Source: Neckera pumila (lineage: Eukaryota; Streptophyta; Bryopsida; Hypnales; Neckeraceae). Taken from it: DNA of 64,000 nucleotides. Below the pieces are notes generated by a model, which saw nothing but the letters and a program-made list of their open reading frames with translations, did not search any database and was not told the origin of the DNA. A program made the translations under genes and the position numbers. Location of the stretch: assembly GCA_963969595.1 (NCBI GenBank), contig OZ018416.1:8758065-8822064 (forward strand), given 5' to 3'. This document shows, in pieces, positions 59,500 to 64,000 of the stretch. Position 1 is the stretch's first letter; every line of letters begins with the position of its first letter.

Positions 59500-59646
59500 A
59501 TATATATATATATATATATGTAAGTAGATATCCTGCAAACATTGAACGTCCTTATAATATAGGTACTTTATAATCCTGGAAGGTATAATATAGGTACTCT
59601 ATAATCCTGGAAGGTATAATATAGGTACTCTATAATCCTGGAAGGT
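59500..59646 (+). repeat. TA run and 31-bp tandem repeat
   Basis: An alternating TA run at about 59500-59518 is followed by three copies of a 31-bp unit (TATAATATAGGTACTCTATA + ATCCTGGAAGG) at 59552-59646. Confidence 0.8.
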
Positions 59647-60007
59647 TCTATAATATAGACACCTATAACATAGGTGTATAGTCTTCTAGGCTCATGTGCT
59701 CATGATCCTAGACTTGCATAATAGCCCCCTTCTAGCTCACCTTATTTCAAATTTTGTACAAAAAGCATTGAGTATCATGAGTAAAGGGTAGGATCATCAC
59801 TTTTTTGCAAGATGTAAAATACAATTTCTTTTCCAGAAAATAAGTTTTGATAGATGCTAAATTTTGTTTTATTTCCAAGATTTTTTTTTCCCATACATTT
59901 AAAAAAAAATCTCCAATGAGTTGACATTCATATTTAGAATTATTTTTCACCAGGCCTTGCCTTGCCTTGCCTACAACTACGGTGATATCCAAGGGTTTTT
60001 TCGGTTT
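59647..60007. other. AT-rich spacer
   Basis: No gene seen. A CCTTG run (GCCTTGCCTTGCC) lies near 59954. Confidence 0.5.
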
Positions 60008-60930
60008 TTAACCCCTAAAGGACCATTGTTCGTTTGGGAGACAAATGCGTTTTTGGGCAAGTACCTACGGGCTGAAATTTTTTCCTGATTTTTTGAAACT
60101 TTTTTTGAAGATAGACAAACTGATAAGCTTTGTGGGAATCTAATTTTTTCACAATTGGTGCATGGAAAAAAAAGTTATGACCAAATAAGTTCAAAACAGG
60201 GGACGGCTGGTAGCAAAATAAAATGAACAAAAAATTTAATTTTTTTCTTAATATCTTTTTTCTCATAGATTATATTTTTGTCTATTTGGAAAGCTTTGAT
60301 TCATTTCATTTGGATTTGTTATGAGAAAGTTATGGACATTCTTGATTTTCGGGCACTTAGAGCATCTTCTTGAAAAAAATAACTTCTAGGATGCATTTCT
60401 GAATTCAAATTTTCAAATTTTTCAAATTTTTTTTCCATAGTTTATATTACTTGGTAGAACAATCTCACTATTGGGATTAGTACATTTCAATTCCTTGTAA
60501 AATATATGAATATTTTAGATTTTCCTACTATCTCGTAACTACTTCTACTTAACAATTTTTTAAAGAATGATAATTATGTTTTTTTGAATTTTTTTTCTTT
60601 CCCTAAACTCTCAATTCAATTATCCACTACAAAGATTTAAAGCTCAAAACTTTGTAGTGCAAAATTTTAAGTTAAAAATGTTCAAAGTCAAAAACTCTAG
60701 TCCCGCAATATGCTGAAAAACCTGTTTTTTTCACTTTAAACGCAGATATCTTGCAATCTGTGCGGTCAAAAATTCTGAAATTTTTTCCACACACTCTTAT
60801 ACTAGTTAGGTATAAGATCCTACGGTTAGATGTGAAAAAAAACATTTTTCAGTTTTTCATTTTTTGCTATAGAAATGGTAGTTTTGAGTGTTTTTTGGCA
60901 GAAAAAGGGCCTCGGTCCTTTAGGGGTTAA
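60008..60930. mobile_element. TTAA/CCCC TIR family, type-C full-length copy
   Basis: Ends TTAACCCCTAAAGGACCATT and CGGTCCTTTAGGGGTTAA are intact, 923 bp apart. This is the best-preserved type-C copy. Confidence 0.85.
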
Positions 60931-61216
60931 AGAAGTGCTCAAGTGGCAACATACAAGAAAATGGTGTAGCCAAATATTCAATGTTCATCTATATTTTGGA
61001 TATAATTGTCTTTTCATCCACATATTTGGATGAGTTTCATTTAAAATTGGCAATTTCATCCAAATTATTTTCAAAAATTGAAACAAATTGGCATCATCAT
61101 CCAATTTTTCTTCAAAATTTTGATATTTTTATGCATCTAAATGCCTAAAAACAAACTTGATGGTATCTAAAGCCATCCCATAGTAAGGCATGACGTTAAA
61201 ATGTTTTACAAAGAGG

Positions 61217-62163
61217 GACCAACTAAATGACCAATATGCATTTTTTGGCTACATAGAAATTTTAAGTAGGCATAAGTCCATATTTTTGGCCCAAATTTTA
61301 ATAAAAGGTAGGGATGAGGAATATCTTTCACATGCACTAAATTTCATGACATTTAGAAATATGAGTCAAAAGTTATGGCATGATATGTAGTTTGTTTTTC
61401 AACTTGGGCAGCCCGGGCAGATAAAAAAGAATCACTTTTTTCAAAAATAAAAATTTGAAATTGGTTTTCTAAAGTCATTTATACGTGGAAAGCTTTGAAT
61501 CATTCCATTTTGATCAATGACTCAAAAGTTACAAGGAGTGTTTGTTTGAGGACAGTTATAGATTCTCTACTCTAAAATAATCTTGGAAGTCTTTTATCTT
61601 ACTCAATGTTCAATAATTTTGAAAAAAAATAAAATCATAGACTGTATACTGTTTATTACAACATTTCAACCGTTGAGATTGGCATTTTTCAATTCCATAA
61701 TTAAATTCTTAACAATTTAGTATTTTTGAATCATTCTCCACTACTGCCTACATTCTATTTTTTTCCTGTATGTTGTACAATTCCAAATGATGTGCAAATT
61801 TTCAAGCATGTGGCCAACTTGTTTAGGAAAAAGAATCCAAAGAAGCACCACCATTTGGGACAATTTTTCATAGAAAAGTGATGTTGTGAAGTGCAATTGC
61901 CCTGTTTTTTGCAAGGCCAAAGAAATGATTTCAATGAATTTGAATGCTTATATCTTGCAATTTACGCGGTGGAAATTTCTGAAATTTTTTCTACATGTTC
62001 TCAATTCAACATACTACAAGATCCTATAGTTATATTAATAATGCTACAATAACTAATTTGCTTGTCAAAAAAAGTTTTTTTTCAAAAATTTGGTACTTGT
62101 TCTGAAAATGGCAATTTTTGAATGTTTTTGGTGAAAACATAGTCATGGAACTTTAGGTGTCAA
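61217..62163. mobile_element. TTAA/CCCC TIR family, type-A copy with worn ends
   Basis: The interior is a full type-A sequence (GGCTACATAGAAATTTTAAG, GGGCAGCCCGGGCAG, CAAGCATGTGGCCAACTTG). The left end is degraded (CCAACTAAATGACCAATATG) and the right reads CATGGAACTTTAGGTGTCAA. Confidence 0.75.
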
Positions 62164-63099
62164 ATTGGGGGTTCTTGGGGGTAAAAAAAAGCCATGTTTA
62201 GAGATACCTTCTAGCCCCCCCCACCCCCCACCCCCACCCCCACCCCCAAAGCTAATTCGGGGCCTCTGATTGCAAATATGAATTGAAAATTTGCAAATAT
62301 TTTCATGTGCAAAAAATTAAAAAATTCCTGCATTTTCCTTGCTGTAAAATTCAGCCTGTTGGTTCCACTTTGCGGGATGGGTTTAATGTCCCCCCAAAGT
62401 AAGTAAATAAGTAACAAATGGCAGTAAAACAAAACCTTCTCCATTTACAAAGTGAGTAAGTTCCAATGATTAGAATGACTTGAAATCAGAAGAATATCAT
62501 GACAGTAAGGAGAGGCCGTGAGTGCTGTTTGGAGAGAGGGGTACCAAACAACAAATGATCTTGCTAATGGACAGATCGAGAATTCGAGATACAGGAGACC
62601 TAGGGTACTGTATGATGTCGAGCCCACCCTGCCCTGGCCGGGGGTCTCTATCTCGGAGTAACCGAGTAACAAACCATTGTCGCATCGTGATGTCGAGCCC
62701 ACCCCGCCCCCCTCGGGGGTCTCTATCCCGGAGTAACCGAGTAACAAACCATTGTCACGTCGTGATGTCGAGCCCACCCCGACCCCCTCGGGGGTCTTTA
62801 TCCCGGAGTAACAAAACCATTGTCCCGTGGTGTCCTTGGTCGATCCTTTCAGTTCTGGACTCCTGCCTCCTAACCTTGCAGACAGCCACCCTGCACTAAG
62901 TTAACTTACTGCTTGATTATGATGCATCTTGTCCTCTTACTGCCTCTCGCTTCAATGCCAAATCACGGATCACTTGTCAAGCTTGTTGTACCTTGATGGC
63001 TCCCAGGTTGCCGCCATACCATGGCAAGGTTTTATTTTATTTTATTTTGCTTTATTCTCGCATTTGTTGAATGTACACAAATAGCAAAATTAGGTTGCC
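62164..63099. other. Spacer with GC-rich tandem repeats
   Basis: No gene. It holds a CCCCCA run (62214-62247) and the 75-bp GC-rich tandem repeat described separately. Confidence 0.5.
62614..62830 (+). repeat. 75-bp GC-rich tandem repeat, about 2.9 copies
   Basis: The unit begins GATGTCGAGCCCACCC at 62614, 62689 and 62764 and includes a short CCCCTCGGGGG palindrome and GGAGTAACCGAGTAACAAA. It is far GC-richer than its surroundings. Confidence 0.85.
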
Positions 63100-64000
63100 T
63101 TAACCCCTAAAGTTCCATAACTATGTTTTCACTGAAAATGCTCAAAAATTGCCATTTTTAGAACAAGTACCAAATTTTTGAAAAAAACACACTTTTTTGA
63201 CACATCTAACCTTAGGATCTTGTAGTATGCTGGCTTCAAAAGATGTGGTAAAATTTTTAGAATTTTCCGCCATGTAGATTGCAAGATGTAAGCATTCAAA
63301 TCCATTGAAATCATTTTTTTCGCCCTGCAAAAAATAGGGCAGTTGCACTCTCACAAGCTCACTTTTCTATGCAAAAATGTCTAAAATGGTGGTGCTTCTT
63401 TGGATTCATTTTCCTTACTAATTTGGCCACTTGCTTGAAAAATTTCACATCATTTGGAATTGTAGAACATACAGGAAAAAAATAGTAAGTAGATAGTAGT
63501 AGAGAATGACTGAAAATACTAAATTTTTAAGAATTTAATTATGGAATTGAAAAATGCCAATTTCAATGGTGGAAATGTTGTAATAAAGAATCTTCATCCT
63601 CTGATATTAATTTTTTCAAAAAATATTGAATATTATTCAAAAAAATTGAATAAGGTAAAGGACTTCAAAGTTTATTTTAGAGTAGAGAATCCATAACTAC
63701 CTATAAACAAAAAATCCTCATAACTTTTGACTAATTGATCCAAATGGAATGATGCAAAGCTTTCCACGTATATATAACTCTAGAAAACCAAATTCTAATT
63801 TTTGTTTTTGATAAAAGTGATTTTTTCTGATCTGCCTAGACTGCCCTGTTACGAAAAAAAGTAACATATTAGGCCATAACTTTTGACTTGTATTTCCAAA
63901 TTTCATGAAATTTGGTGCATATGAAAGATATTTCTTGCCCCCACCTTCTATTAAAATTTGAGCCAAAAATATGGAAATCTCTGGTCACACGTACCTGCCA
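63100..64000. mobile_element. TTAA/CCCC TIR family, type-A copy running off the window
   Basis: It starts TTAACCCCTAAAGTTCCATA and follows the type-A consensus to the last base (CACACGTACCTGCC), about 60-80 bases short of its expected right end. Confidence 0.85.

Noticed and set aside
1..64000. tRNA, rRNA or organelle-derived DNA
   Set aside because: No cloverleaf with A and B boxes, no conserved rRNA words and no plastid or mitochondrial gene was recognised by eye.

Overview
This is a gene-poor, AT-rich stretch of a plant nuclear genome. One gene looks intact: a three-exon R2R3-MYB transcription factor on the minus strand at 38.0-41.3 kb. Its first two exons have the classic R2R3-MYB lengths (133 and 130 bp), which fixes the organism as a land plant. 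The LINE remnant, the old transposase and the very high load of small inverted-repeat elements recall a seed-free plant (lycophyte, fern or bryophyte) or a gymnosperm. That narrower placement is inference; the sequence does not settle it.

Layout. 0-1.5 kb: a 5'-truncated LINE with an 11-bp target duplication, split by a small TIR element made of TTTGCAATGG-like units. 3.4-7.9 kb: a hairpin, several copies of a TTAA/CCCC-ended TIR family, and another LINE-type 3' end. 8.0-10.8 kb, minus strand: a decayed DDE transposase of MULE type with a WRKY-GCM1/FLYWCH-like zinc finger. 13.1-21.5 kb, plus strand: a multi-exon decayed gene that I read as a ParB-like domain followed by a beta-class DNA amino-methyltransferase domain. 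One of its introns carries a 1.7-kb TTAA/CCCC element. 21.5-31 kb: repeats only. 31.3-31.95 kb: a long near-perfect foldback. 33.26-34.08 kb: two opposed copies of a 0.4-kb MITE. 34-38 kb: no recognised gene. 38-42.4 kb: the MYB gene and its leader. 44.4-47.9 kb: two foldback elements sharing GTACAGT ends. 48-64 kb: more TTAA/CCCC elements, tandem repeats and dispersed repeats.

The commonest feature is the TIR family whose ends read TTAACCCCTAAAGG and CCTTTAGGGGTTAA. About sixteen copies or fragments fill roughly a fifth of the window. The window's main surprise is the decayed ParB-like/methyltransferase gene. Its splice sites are regular and its reading phases mostly agree, so it was recently a real spliced gene. 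Both this gene and the transposase are broken largely by Trp-to-stop changes, the pattern expected when methylated cytosines mutate in silenced DNA.

All exon models here come from reading splice signals and frames by eye. No database search was possible, so family names for the two decayed genes rest on motif recognition.
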